This document shows positions 1 through 8,643 of a stretch of DNA of 64,000 nucleotides, piece by piece. How positions within the stretch are numbered: position 1 is the stretch's first letter; each line of letters starts with the position of its first letter. The notes beneath the pieces were generated by a model. The model was not told where the DNA came from. It searched no databases and saw only the letters and a program-made list of their open reading frames with translations. The DNA comes from Salmonella enterica subsp. arizonae (GTDB taxonomy: Bacteria > Pseudomonadota > Gammaproteobacteria > Enterobacterales > Enterobacteriaceae), in contig NZ_VXJW01000001.1 of the NCBI RefSeq assembly GCF_008692845.1, positions 124,001-188,000 on the forward strand, read 5' to 3'. Position numbers and translations under genes: made by a program.

Positions 1-245
1 GCGGTGAAGTTAGCCTGCCGTCCCGGAGACGCCAGCGCCTTTAGTTTAAAAAAACACATCAGTCTGTCCGACGACGACCTTCCTTCATCCGGCTGATAAA
101 ACGCGCGAAAGCATTGTGCGGCCTCATCCTGAGCGGGCAGGGCGAACCAGTCCCTGAGATTGTTCCACATCCCGCTGAAGTTGATGGGCGGTTCGCTACT
201 ACCTGCCGGTGGGTGAAGATGGATAACAGCTCCAATACCCCGCAT
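1..245 (-). CDS. N-terminal part of a type III secretion effector with a WEK(I/M)xxFF-type translocation domain (runs off the left edge)
   Basis: An open frame with no stop runs from an ATG at 245 to the window edge, giving 81 residues. A near-perfect Shine-Dalgarno (AGGAGGT) lies four bases before the ATG. Residues 27-34 read WNNLRDWF, followed at the same spacing by EAAQC and then a CFFKLKALA segment. In recalled SspH2 the matching blocks are WEKMKEFF, EALEC and RFELLRTLA, and the distance from the Trp to the final Leu-Ala is identical. SifA, SopD and SopD2 share this layout. That domain directs SPI-2 type III translocation. The catalytic part lies outside the window, so the enzyme class (E3 ligase, SifA-like, SopD-like or other) cannot be told. 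The N-terminus before the Trp is shorter than in SspH2. Confidence 0.7.
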   Translation of the reverse strand, partial: MRGIGAVIHLHPPAGSSEPPINFSGMWNNLRDWFALPAQDEAAQCFRAFYQPDEGRSSSDRLMCFFKLKALASPGRQANFT

Positions 246-482
246 AGTACCTCCTGCTGATGCTTATCTGGTTTTTGAGGCTAACAAGAGGACGCTACCA
301 TCGTTCATTTTAAATTATGACCATCAGGACTAACGTGCCCCAGCTCGGTTGGGTACTCCAAAAAGGTGAGCATCAGGTCACTGTTTGATCTTTTTCAGTC
401 GCTATATTATTTTAAAATAGTTTTATTCGTTATGTATAATCAATCGATTAATTTGTCGGGCTTAGTGGCCCGACGGAAGTGT

Positions 483-1430
483 TTAGAATGTATATTTTAG
501 ACCGACAGTAGTCATGAAATTGTAATTTTCAATACCTGCGGTGTTTTTACTGTGTTCAGAGGTATTATTGCTGCGGTCATAAAGCGTAGTATCGCCTTTT
601 TTGTTGGTTATGCGATTCCATGTCCCCTCAACATACAATTTCGCGTTAGGAGTAACATAGTACCCCGCGTTTGCTGCAATAGAGTAGTAGTTCTGATCCT
701 TAACTTTACTACGGAAAGTGATCTCCCTTGCGTAGTGTTCATCGTTATCAGATGCACGTACCCAACCGCTGTATTTAAATGCGCCGCTAAACTCAAAGTT
801 ATCGTAACGGTAGCTACCCGTAAGACCGACATAAGGCATTTTAAATTGTTGTTTGTAGCCTATTCCTCTTTCGCCATCAAGGAATGATCCAGTTTCATTC
901 CGGAAACCACCATTCTCGCTGTAAATATAGGTACCCCCGGTGGCATTGAAGCTGTAACGGCTTTCCTGGTAACCAGCCATAACACCAAGTCGATAGTCCG
1001 GCTCATTTAAAAACCAGCTTTTAATATTAAGATCGAATTCATTGGCGTAATTAAGATGAGTATTAGGATGTCTACTTTCATCTGTCCATGTTCCGGCATG
1101 ACTGGCATCCTGCCAGTCCTTATCAACCATATTGGCTCCACGACTGTCGATGGTGCTCCATCCGGCAGCACCAACAGATAACCATGGCATCAGATCCCAG
1201 TTGATTGCACCTTTAATAATTGCAGCGTTATTGTATTTCCAGTCAAGTTGGCTAACTTTGCGCCCGCCTTCTGCTGGCTCGTAAACGCGTTCTTTTGTTT
1301 TTCCGCTTAGCGTTCCCAAACTGATATCTGCACTTACCTTTTCAGGGGTAAGGAAGCTGAATTCGGTTGAGGCTAAAGAGTTGAATGCAACAGGGGCGGT
1401 GAGAGCAATTCCCAGAAGTTTTAAACGCAT
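483..1430 (-). CDS. Omptin family outer-membrane aspartyl protease (OmpT/OmpP-like)
   Basis: A 315-residue beta-barrel protease close in length to OmpT (317). The ATG at 1430 gives a clean signal peptide ending near NSLAS; an in-frame ATG at 1451 only adds seven residues. The omptin catalytic pairs are visible as MVDKDW (Asp-x-Asp) and DNDEHY (Asp-x-His), and the chain ends in a C-terminal Phe as expected for an outer-membrane barrel. By recalled sequence it is nearer to OmpP/OmpT than to the usual Salmonella omptin PgtE. Omptins cut between dibasic residues of cationic peptides and plasminogen. It lies 0.5 kb from a Bor-like gene. In E. coli DLP12, ompT and borD also share a prophage, so arrival with a lambdoid phage is the likely history. 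Confidence 0.9.
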   Translation of the reverse strand: MRLKLLGIALTAPVAFNSLASTEFSFLTPEKVSADISLGTLSGKTKERVYEPAEGGRKVSQLDWKYNNAAIIKGAINWDLMPWLSVGAAGWSTIDSRGANMVDKDWQDASHAGTWTDESRHPNTHLNYANEFDLNIKSWFLNEPDYRLGVMAGYQESRYSFNATGGTYIYSENGGFRNETGSFLDGERGIGYKQQFKMPYVGLTGSYRYDNFEFSGAFKYSGWVRASDNDEHYAREITFRSKVKDQNYYSIAANAGYYVTPNAKLYVEGTWNRITNKKGDTTLYDRSNNTSEHSKNTAGIENYNFMTTVGLKYTF

Positions 1431-1722
1431 AAAGATGACTCCATTCGTCATAGTTAATTATCAAGTAGGTATTCTTTTTATTCAGGCCAATTAGTCAATA
1501 ATGGCACACTGTTTTGTTTAGTGTTTGTTTAATATTAGGGGTTAATTTGCTGATTCACTATTATGTGCCAGGTCAGGTATGACAATGGACAAAATGACCA
1601 TAGGATATCATACGACGTATCTTTTGCCATGATGTATTATTCCTTCGTCGACTCGTATATACATGATGAGTGAGGCGGAAACCGAACTTCATTAGCGCGT
1701 TCGGAGTAGATGTAATGCGTGT

Positions 1723-1857
1723 TTAACGACACTCCCCAGCGGATGATTTTCCTGACGGACATATATCGGAGTTTGCTGGTGTAACTCCCCATGTCACTCC
1801 CCGGGGACCCGAACACGCGGATAATAAAAGCGCGGAAATGAGAATAATATATTTCAT
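1723..1857 (-). CDS. Very small lipoprotein (44 aa), unknown function
   Basis: A short frame from an ATG at 1857 encodes 44 residues. It opens with a classic lipoprotein signal: Met-Lys, a hydrophobic run, then the lipobox LSAC, so the mature part begins with Cys at about residue 15. An AGGAA ribosome-binding site precedes the ATG. The mature peptide is only about 30 residues, with two further Cys residues near its C-terminus. It sits between the omptin and the Bor-like gene on the same strand. I do not recognise a family. Confidence 0.5.
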   Translation of the reverse strand: MKYIILISALLLSACSGPRGVTWGVTPANSDICPSGKSSAGECR

Positions 1858-1929
1858 TCGATTAATTCCTTTGTTTTAACTTATGAGTTTTGTTTTTTCT
1901 TAAATAGCCCGCCTGCACGGGCCGCAATG

Positions 1930-2220
1930 TTAGTTTGAGCAATACACTCGGGCTTCAAGAGGCGTGTAAATTCCAAGAGTAACAAAGGCCAACAGACTGT
2001 TCACAAAGGTTTGCTGAGTTTCCGTACGCATCACCTTATCTGTACCACCACAGATTGCAGCGGCATCAACGGTTTTTTTCTGCCCCAGTCCGGAAATGAA
2101 GAAATGATGGGTGATAATTTGTTTGGGTGAGGTAACCGGTTCTGAACTCATTTTAAATGTTTGTTGAGCGCAGCCTGAGAGGAGAAGTACCAGTGCATAA
2201 GCGGATACCGTTTTAATCAT
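1930..2220 (-). CDS. bor: Bor/Iss-like outer-membrane lipoprotein (lambda moron)
   Basis: This 96-residue protein matches lambda Bor and E. coli Iss almost end to end. It has a lipobox LLSGC, the motif AQQTF directly after the lipid-bearing Cys, the HHFF and GQKKTVDAA blocks, a conserved ICGG, and the terminal LEARVYCS. Lambda Bor is 97 residues. Iss is linked to increased serum survival. The ATG at 2220 has a strong GGAGG site. Upstream a perfect 21-bp palindrome (2313-2333) resembles an iron-regulator operator. In lambda, bor is a lysogenic-conversion gene, so this supports a prophage remnant here. Confidence 0.92.
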   Translation of the reverse strand: MIKTVSAYALVLLLSGCAQQTFKMSSEPVTSPKQIITHHFFISGLGQKKTVDAAAICGGTDKVMRTETQQTFVNSLLAFVTLGIYTPLEARVYCSN

Positions 2221-2681
2221 ACATTACCTCCATGGTAATAATGCCAATTGAGTCATTTTTGGTCAGCTCGTTTGTAACGGAAGGCAATTATATACAATTT
2301 TTTTATGGTTGAAAATGATAATTTTTATCATTTAAATGGGCGGCATAGGATGGCCCCGGCTAAAGGGACTGGGCAGAATTGAAACCTGACAACAAAGAAA
2401 ATAAAGGAAGGCAATATTATTCGTACTGGTTCGTATGTCTGAATCTCTTGTCTGATAGCCACTTCGGACAGCCGCCAGCAATGGTGAACAGGATATAAAT
2501 CTCATTCATCAGTAACCGTAAGCAGGAGATGTGGAGATGAATTAAATGAAAAAACGAGTCTCCTGTCATCATGTCGGAGAACAGTATTGACCACTATATC
2601 TTCACGCGAAGTTTTTTATATGCTTATCAGCGACATTTCCTCCATGAGGCCTGTACTAATATATGGAAGGCGTATAGCTCA
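2221..2681. other. Intergenic stretch between bor and the cysteine-rich small gene
   Basis: About 460 bases with no frame that has both a start and a credible ribosome-binding site. Apart from the 21-bp palindrome at 2313-2333 I see nothing I can support. The A/T-rich part next to bor probably carries its promoter. Confidence 0.4.
2313..2333. promoter_or_regulatory. 21-bp perfect palindrome upstream of bor, Fur-box-like
   Basis: Nine-base arms, AAATGATAA and TTATCATTT, flank three T residues. The inner TGATAA...TTATCA agrees with the core of a Fur operator, though the spacing differs from the standard 7-1-7 form. It lies about 95 bases upstream of the bor start codon. Regulator identity is inferred. 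Confidence 0.35.
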
Positions 2682-2933
2682 TCAGCGGATATGGCTACGG
2701 AGCATTTTGCAGAATGGGCATGAGCAACCTGGAACGGGTGAGGCGTCACACGTCCCAAGGACAGTGACCTGCGGTAGGGTGCCATGCTGACTGTAGAAGC
2801 TGCCCAGAATCTTACTTTCGAGAGCGTTAGTTTTATCAGGCGTCGTAGATGTCACGTTGGGCGGCGCTTTGAACGCCAGGCAACTAAACGATGAGGCAGC
2901 CAATGATATGACGAATATGTTTCTGAGCTTCAT
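2682..2933 (-). CDS. Small exported cysteine-rich protein, unknown function
   Basis: Starting at the ATG at 2933, which has a GGAG site upstream, this encodes 83 residues. The first 20 or so form a secretion signal. Cleavage after CLA is plausible; the Cys before it sits in a poor lipobox. The mature chain ends with four cysteines spaced C-x7-C-x-C-x2-C just before a basic tail. That pattern would suit disulfides or metal binding in the periplasm. It lies between bor and pliG on the same strand. I do not recognise the family; it is not the msgA/envE type of SPI-11 gene. Confidence 0.55.
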   Translation of the reverse strand: MKLRNIFVISLAASSFSCLAFKAPPNVTSTTPDKTNALESKILGSFYSQHGTLPQVTVLGTCDASPVPGCSCPFCKMLRSHIR

Positions 2934-3020
2934 TTGATAATATCTCCGTTTAATTCTACATAATTGTGTATACACGGTCGGGGTCAGGTTATAGCGAGAG
3001 TGACGCCGCCAGATTGATGT

Positions 3021-3422
3021 CTACTTAATCTGAATATTGACCCTGTATTTTTTAGCTTTGTTTTTACGGGCGTCATTGCGTGTTTGAAGTATTCTCAGTT
3101 CATAGTTACCAGATGCGGGGAGCGTGTACTGACCGTTGTCATTAAGTGCCGATGAATACCTGGACAGGTCGACCGAGTCGCTTATCTCTGGTCCGAATAG
3201 GTAAGTATCCACGCCTTCATTAGAAATATTGACATGTAGTTGTTGTCCTTTTTTGGCCTGAAACTTATAGGTATCGTAATCGTATCCCTTTATTATTCCT
3301 GAGTATTGGGCACTGTAATGTCCTTTCCTGAACTCGACATTTATGTTCTTACCAGCCGCCAGACACGTTGAGGTTAGAAGCGCTAAAAGAAAAACGGCTT
3401 TACCGATACGCTTGATTTTCAT
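3021..3422 (-). CDS. pliG: Periplasmic inhibitor of g-type lysozyme
   Basis: This 133-residue protein matches E. coli PliG (YcgK) in length and almost throughout. A signal peptide ends near LAA, and the GYDYDTY, DTYLFGP and LQTRNDARKNK blocks are recognisable. PliG binds and blocks goose-type lysozyme in the periplasm and protects peptidoglycan. The ATG has a GGAGGA site. A 15-bp Zur-type core lies 35-51 bases upstream (3457-3473). As I recall, pliG was reported as a Zur target in E. coli, so zinc-responsive control is expected. Confidence 0.92.
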   Translation of the reverse strand: MKIKRIGKAVFLLALLTSTCLAAGKNINVEFRKGHYSAQYSGIIKGYDYDTYKFQAKKGQQLHVNISNEGVDTYLFGPEISDSVDLSRYSSALNDNGQYTLPASGNYELRILQTRNDARKNKAKKYRVNIQIK

Positions 3423-3456
3423 ATGTCAGTTCCTCCGTCAGGATTAACATGAGCCT

Positions 3457-3473
3457 TTGTTATACTATAACAA
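3457..3473. promoter_or_regulatory. Zur operator upstream of pliG
   Basis: A perfect 17-bp palindrome, TTGTTATACTATAACAA. Its 15-bp core, TGTTATA-N-TATAACA, is the Zur consensus and is shared with the zinT operator at 24847-24863. It sits where it would overlap the pliG promoter. Confidence 0.75.
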
Positions 3474-4116
3474 TATGTTGTTATGGTGATCCAGAGCCTT
3501 TCCATCGTTTCGGCGCATTAAGTGGGTGACTTATTTCCATGGTCAGAAAAATTATAGCTTTTTAAAGGTGATGATAAAGACAGAGGTGTCCCTGACGATT
3601 CAGACTCCTTTATCAGAGAAGCCCAGCCAGATGCGCAGACTAAGATCTAATGCCTCCCACTGATAAAGTCCACCACTTATTATGATTTTGTTTTAAATTA
3701 CGTCCATCGAAAATAGCGTGCCTTGGTCTGGCTGCTTACCAAAACAGAGAGTGCCTGTCGTTATTGTATCTCTTCTGGTACAGTGGTTATTTATAAAATA
3801 TGCACTGGTACTGAAAACTAAAACTATATTATCTTCCAGTTTTGTGGCTTTAGGTGAAACAGTATTTCTGTGGTTTTAGTTTATGTGAGTTTTTTCCAGT
3901 AGTGATGATTGAAAGTCAGGTGGTTTAATGCAAATTTTATTTACTACCATTTTTGGTAGTGTGTGATATATTTTCGAAAGTAAAAAGTTACGAATGTAAA
4001 AAAAGATTTTTAATGTATGGTAATTTATTGCCAATCATTTTTATAGCTGGTACGTTTTATAATGTCAGGAATGACATCCAACTTGCATTGTATAATAAAA
4101 TATACAGGGATTATCC
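3474..4116. other. A/T-rich intergenic region upstream of the SPATE gene
   Basis: About 640 bases without a supported gene. Near its right end a TATAAT hexamer occurs about 25 bases before the SPATE start, and the ATG is preceded by AGGG, so the SPATE promoter probably lies here. The rest shows no repeat or transposase fragment that I can recognise. Confidence 0.4.
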
Positions 4117-7100
4117 ATGAATAAAATATATGCACTGAAGTATAGTGTCAGACAAGGTGCTCTTGTGCCTGTTTCGGAACTGGCAACCCATGCAAAAAAA
4201 TCATCTCGTACAGGTCTGATAAAAAGACTTATTCCATCGGTTATTATTAACACCCTTCTTTTAGGATATTCAGTCACATCGCTGGCCTCAGTCGTCAGGT
4301 ATGATATCCCCTACCAGACAATAAGAGACTTTGCGGAGAATAAAGGGCAATTTACGCCGGGTAGTATGAATATTCCTGTTTACAGTAAAACAGGCACAGT
4401 TATTGGTTATCTGAATAATGCTCCAATGCCCGATTTCAGTAGCGCCAACCACCAGTCAGCGGTTGCCACACTTGTTTCGCCACAGTATATCGTGAGCGTA
4501 AAACATAATGGCGGCTATCAGAGTGTCAGTTTTGGTGATGGCGAAAATGGGTATCGTCTTGTTGACAGAAATAATCAGCCTGGACGAGATTTTCATGCCC
4601 CACGTTTAAATAAATTAGTTACCGAAGTCGAGCCTTCATTGATGACGCAGTCGGGGATGGTGTCTGGGGCTTATAGTGACAAAAATCGTTATCCCGCGTT
4701 TTACCGTGTAGGGTCCGGAACCCAGGAAATCAAAGAGACAGATGGCCATATAATCTCAATTTCTGGGGCATACAGTTATCTGACCGGCGGTACGGCAGGT
4801 GCGCCGGGATCTTATAATCAGGGCCAGATGATCAGTACTAATACTAATAAAGAGTTGTATAGCCTGGCGCAGGGGCCGATGGGAACACACCCACGCGTTG
4901 GTGATAGTGGTTCACCTTTATTCGCCTATGATTCTGTTTTACAAAAGTGGGTCATTGTCGGGGTGGATAGCTCCGGCGGCGGCGGTGGAACTAACTGGGC
5001 AGTGGTTGATGCGAATTTTGTAAACCAGGCCATTCAGGACGATACCGATGCGCCCGCAACTTTTATGGCAGACCAGGGCCCTCTGCGCTGGGCGTTTAAT
5101 TCAACCGATGGTACAGGAACGCTTATCCAGCAAGAGACTGTCTATCAGATGCATGGTCAGAAAGGCACAGACCTGAATGAGGGGAAAAATCTGGTATTCA
5201 ATGGCGCTGACGGCCAGATTGCGCTGGAAGACGCGGTTAACCAGGGGGCGGGGGCGCTGGCTTTTAATGGTAATTATACGGTATTCACCACTAACGGCTC
5301 CACCTGGAGGGGCGCAGGCCTGGACATTACCCAAGATGCGGAGGTGAGCTGGCAGGTGAACGGTGTTCAGGGCGACAATTTGCATAAGATTGGCGAGGGC
5401 GTGCTGAAGGTCAATGGAACCGGTATTAACCCAGGCGGACTGAAGGTTGGGGACGGTACGGTTATTCTGGCTCAGCGTCCTGATGAGGACGGAAAGGTTC
5501 AGGCCTTCAGTTCGGTGAATATCGCCAGTGGCCGACCAACGGTGATCCTTACCGATAGCCGGCAGGTGAACCCGGATAACATTAGCTGGGGCTTTAGGGG
5601 AGGCCGGCTTGATATAAACGGCAATGATGTCACTTTTCATAAAATTAACGCCGCGGATAATGGCGCGAATATCATTAATACCAGTGATACCTTTGCTACC
5701 GTTTCAATTAAGCCCCTCACGGACATGACGGTTACTATTAATGACTGGGATAAAAATAAGCCTTCCGGCGGTGCTGCCGGGTTATTGTATAAATATAATA
5801 ACATTTACACCCATACAGTAGATTATTTTATCCAGAAGCGAAAAGGGTATGGATATTATCCTGTAAATCAGTCAGACAACGACAGTTGGGAGTATGTAGG
5901 ACACAATGAGATGCAGGCTATTGAACGGGTAAAATCGCGGCGACCTATTGATGATAGAATTTATCACGGTAATATCGTAGGCAATATTCATCTTAATATT
6001 GATACCTCTCACAGTAACGGCGGCGTTATTTTTGACGGCAATATCGATACGCCTGATGGCGAGTTGATGCAGTCTGGCGGCCAACTGACTTTCCAGGGCC
6101 ATCCGGTTATCCATGCCTATAACGGCAAATGGTTGACTGATAAGCTTAAATCACTTGGTGATGACTCTGTCAGAAATCAACCAACGTCTTTTGACCAGCC
6201 TGACTGGGAGAACCGGACATTTCATCTGAAAACATTAGTACTGAAAAATACCTATTTCGGCCTGGCCAGAAACGCGTCCCTGAACGGGAATATTGAGGCT
6301 GTTCATTCGTCCGTAACGTTGGGTACGCCGAATTTGTATATTGACCTGAATGACGGTAATGGCACAAAAGTAACGCCACAAAAGGGAATCTCGGTTGCCG
6401 GACAAGAATCGGATATGAGCCGCTATGCCGGGAAAGTGACGCTTAGCGAGCAGTCAACTCTCGACGTGCGTGAAATTTTCACCGGCAGTATCCAAAGCCA
6501 GGACAGCGACGTCACCGTTTCCTCGCGTCATGCGAAGCTGGATGATTACAGCCGGTTCGGCAACACGTCACTGACTCTTCAGGAAGGGGCCAGATTAACC
6601 GCCACCGGCGGGTGGTGGAGTGATTCAGACGTCATTGTCGGACCAGCCGCTACGCTGAGCCTGACAGGTACGCCCGCAGCTAGCCTGCCAGGGCAGATGA
6701 GTCCGGCGTTTTATTCCACCAATTATGGTGCGGGTTATCAACTGGGGGCCGCTAGTGAATTGCAATTTTCTCCTTACACCTTTGTAACCGGCGATATCCG
6801 GGCAGCGGGAGATGCCCGTATCGCCATTGGTAGTAGTGATAATGTCGTCCTGGCAGATAATCTACCCCTGGAAGAGCAGATGATGTACGGTTTGTTTAAT
6901 GGTTTCCGTAACGTCTATTCGGGTAATGTTAGCGCCCCGCAAGGGCGAATGGCGATGACGGATACGCAGTGGCAGATGCCTGGCGATTCTCGTATAGGGG
7001 CACTGCGTATGACACGGTCGCTGTCCGGCTTTACCGGGCGCGGATTCCACACCCTGGTTACCGACACATTACAGGCCAACCAGTCTGCTTTTGCGCTCAG

Positions 7101-8271
7101 AACGGACCTGAAGGACAGTGACAAGATTGTAGTAAACCAGAACGCAGAGGGCCGGGACAACACCCTGTTTGTGAACTTCCTGAAAAAACCGTCCGGGAAA
7201 GAATCCCTGAATATTCCACTGGTCAGCGCCCCGGCGGGGACAAATCCAGCGATGTTTAAGGCCGCAGAACGGGTGACCGGGTTTAGTCTGGTGACGCCGA
7301 CCCTGCACACGACAGAGCAGGATGGCAAAATACAGTGGATACTGGACGGGTTTAAAACCGCGCCGGACAAAGGGGCAGCCAGGTCGGCCAACAGTTTTAT
7401 GGGCATGGGGTATAAAAACTTCATGACCGAAGTGAACAATCTGAACAAACGTATGGGTGATCTGCGGGATACTCAGGGCGAGGACGGGATGTGGGTACGT
7501 ATCATGAATGGTGCCGGAACCGGTGACGCCGGATATTCTGATCGCTACACCCATCTGCAAACGGGGTTTGATAAAAAACATCGGTTGCCAGGGGCTGACT
7601 TATTCACCGGTGTCCTGATGAGTTATACCGACAGCAGCGCCAGCGGTCGGGCCTACAGTGGCGACACACATTCGCTCGGCGGCGGGTTGTACGCCTCCGT
7701 GATGTTTGATTCGGGGGCATATATGGATGTTATCGGCAAGTATATCCACCATGATAATGACTATAACGCCGGATTTGCCGGTCTGGGTAAACGGAATTAC
7801 GGTACACACTCATGGTATGCCGGTCTGGAGGGCGGATATCGCTATCATCTCACAGAAAGCCTGTATATTGAGCCGCAGGCGGAACTGGTTTACGGAATCG
7901 TGTCCGGAACGACGCTGAAATGGAACGATAATGGCATGGATGTGTCGATGCGCAGCAAGACGTATAACCCGTTGATAGGGCGTACAGGCGTGGCCCTGGG
8001 GAAAACGTTCAGTGGAAAGGACTGGAGCGTTACGGCCCATACTGGCGTGGATTACCAGTTTGACCTGGTAACCAATGGCGAGACGGCGCTACGTGATGCA
8101 TCCGGCGAGAAACGTTTTACCGGTGAAAAGGACAGCAGAATGCTGTACAACGTGGGCCTGAATGCGCAGGTGAAGGACAATGTACGTTTTGGCCTGGAGC
8201 TGGAGCAGTCGGCATTTGGCAAATATAATGTTGACCATGCCATAAACGCTAACTTCCGCTATATGTTCTGA
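4117..8271 (+). CDS. SPATE: serine protease autotransporter (type Va secretion)
   Basis: A complete 1384-residue autotransporter of the SPATE family. Residues 1-58 are the extended signal peptide typical of the family (MNKIYALKYS start). The protease domain has the triad His130, Asp158 (in DFHAPRL) and Ser264 in GDSGSP. A long beta-helix passenger follows. The autocleavage motif EVNNLNKRMGDLRD places the cut between Asn1107 and Asn1108, leaving a 277-residue beta-barrel ending in Phe, exactly the SPATE size. By recalled sequence the passenger resembles class-2 members such as SepA and EatA, with long shared stretches around residues 430-500. The released protease would act on host proteins or mucus; the substrate cannot be read from sequence. 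It ends 330 bases from msgA and has its own terminator. SPATEs are typical of E. coli and Shigella and unusual in Salmonella. Confidence 0.95.
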   Translation: MNKIYALKYSVRQGALVPVSELATHAKKSSRTGLIKRLIPSVIINTLLLGYSVTSLASVVRYDIPYQTIRDFAENKGQFTPGSMNIPVYSKTGTVIGYLNNAPMPDFSSANHQSAVATLVSPQYIVSVKHNGGYQSVSFGDGENGYRLVDRNNQPGRDFHAPRLNKLVTEVEPSLMTQSGMVSGAYSDKNRYPAFYRVGSGTQEIKETDGHIISISGAYSYLTGGTAGAPGSYNQGQMISTNTNKELYSLAQGPMGTHPRVGDSGSPLFAYDSVLQKWVIVGVDSSGGGGGTNWAVVDANFVNQAIQDDTDAPATFMADQGPLRWAFNSTDGTGTLIQQETVYQMHGQKGTDLNEGKNLVFNGADGQIALEDAVNQGAGALAFNGNYTVFTTNGSTWRGAGLDITQDAEVSWQVNGVQGDNLHKIGEGVLKVNGTGINPGGLKVGDGTVILAQRPDEDGKVQAFSSVNIASGRPTVILTDSRQVNPDNISWGFRGGRLDINGNDVTFHKINAADNGANIINTSDTFATVSIKPLTDMTVTINDWDKNKPSGGAAGLLYKYNNIYTHTVDYFIQKRKGYGYYPVNQSDNDSWEYVGHNEMQAIERVKSRRPIDDRIYHGNIVGNIHLNIDTSHSNGGVIFDGNIDTPDGELMQSGGQLTFQGHPVIHAYNGKWLTDKLKSLGDDSVRNQPTSFDQPDWENRTFHLKTLVLKNTYFGLARNASLNGNIEAVHSSVTLGTPNLYIDLNDGNGTKVTPQKGISVAGQESDMSRYAGKVTLSEQSTLDVREIFTGSIQSQDSDVTVSSRHAKLDDYSRFGNTSLTLQEGARLTATGGWWSDSDVIVGPAATLSLTGTPAASLPGQMSPAFYSTNYGAGYQLGAASELQFSPYTFVTGDIRAAGDARIAIGSSDNVVLADNLPLEEQMMYGLFNGFRNVYSGNVSAPQGRMAMTDTQWQMPGDSRIGALRMTRSLSGFTGRGFHTLVTDTLQANQSAFALRTDLKDSDKIVVNQNAEGRDNTLFVNFLKKPSGKESLNIPLVSAPAGTNPAMFKAAERVTGFSLVTPTLHTTEQDGKIQWILDGFKTAPDKGAARSANSFMGMGYKNFMTEVNNLNKRMGDLRDTQGEDGMWVRIMNGAGTGDAGYSDRYTHLQTGFDKKHRLPGADLFTGVLMSYTDSSASGRAYSGDTHSLGGGLYASVMFDSGAYMDVIGKYIHHDNDYNAGFAGLGKRNYGTHSWYAGLEGGYRYHLTESLYIEPQAELVYGIVSGTTLKWNDNGMDVSMRSKTYNPLIGRTGVALGKTFSGKDWSVTAHTGVDYQFDLVTNGETALRDASGEKRFTGEKDSRMLYNVGLNAQVKDNVRFGLELEQSAFGKYNVDHAINANFRYMF

Positions 8272-8299
8272 GCGGCGCATTTGCGTTATATCGTCACAG

Positions 8300-8324
8300 A
8301 CAGCGCCTTAGCGCGCTGTTTTTT
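8300..8324 (+). terminator. Rho-independent terminator after the SPATE gene
   Basis: A seven-base-pair stem (ACAGCGC / GCGCTGT) with a six-base loop is followed by a run of six T residues. Confidence 0.8.
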
Positions 8325-8361
8325 CCCGGATATACTGTACTTTCTCAGGAGGTTACACGCG

Positions 8362-8601
8362 TTATTCTGCAACCAGCCACATATCGGCCTCTTCAAACAT
8401 TTCTTCCAGCATGCGGTTCAACCGTTCTTTCTCGGTTTTTGTACAGTCACTGTTTAATGCATTTGCTTGCATTGGCTTAACTCTCACTTGCGCAGCGGGA
8501 AAGATGCGATGCACACGCTTTGTGAGTTCATTGAGGATAATCTCTCGTGCTCCCGGCAGGCCTTCTACATTTCTCTTGTCATAAACGAGTTCGACGAACA
8601 T
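8362..8601 (-). CDS. msgA: MsgA, DinI-like macrophage survival protein
   Basis: The ATG at 8601 gives 79 residues, equal to known MsgA. An AAGGAA site precedes it, and longer upstream in-frame starts lack one. The small acidic-C-terminal alpha/beta protein belongs to the DinI family and ends in LEEMFEEADMWLVAE, as recalled for S. Typhimurium. It is a SPI-11 gene linked to survival in macrophages. A perfect PhoP-box direct repeat lies 26 bases upstream (8627-8643). It is the SPI-11 gene nearest the SPATE. Confidence 0.93.
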   Translation of the reverse strand: MFVELVYDKRNVEGLPGAREIILNELTKRVHRIFPAAQVRVKPMQANALNSDCTKTEKERLNRMLEEMFEEADMWLVAE

Positions 8602-8626
8602 CGTTATTTCCTTTTTACTGGTTAGA

Positions 8627-8643
8627 TAAACAGTATTTAAACT
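8627..8643 (-). promoter_or_regulatory. PhoP box upstream of msgA
   Basis: On the minus strand the sequence reads GTTTA, six bases, GTTTA (AGTTTA-N5-TGTTTA), the PhoP direct-repeat consensus. It is close to the start codon, and I could not identify a good -10 hexamer at the usual 12-base distance, so its exact role is uncertain. Confidence 0.55.

Noticed and set aside
5101-8280. Many minus-strand frames of 60-180 codons inside the SPATE gene
   Set aside because: They overlap the strong coding frame of the autotransporter completely, lack ribosome sites and have no recognisable domains.
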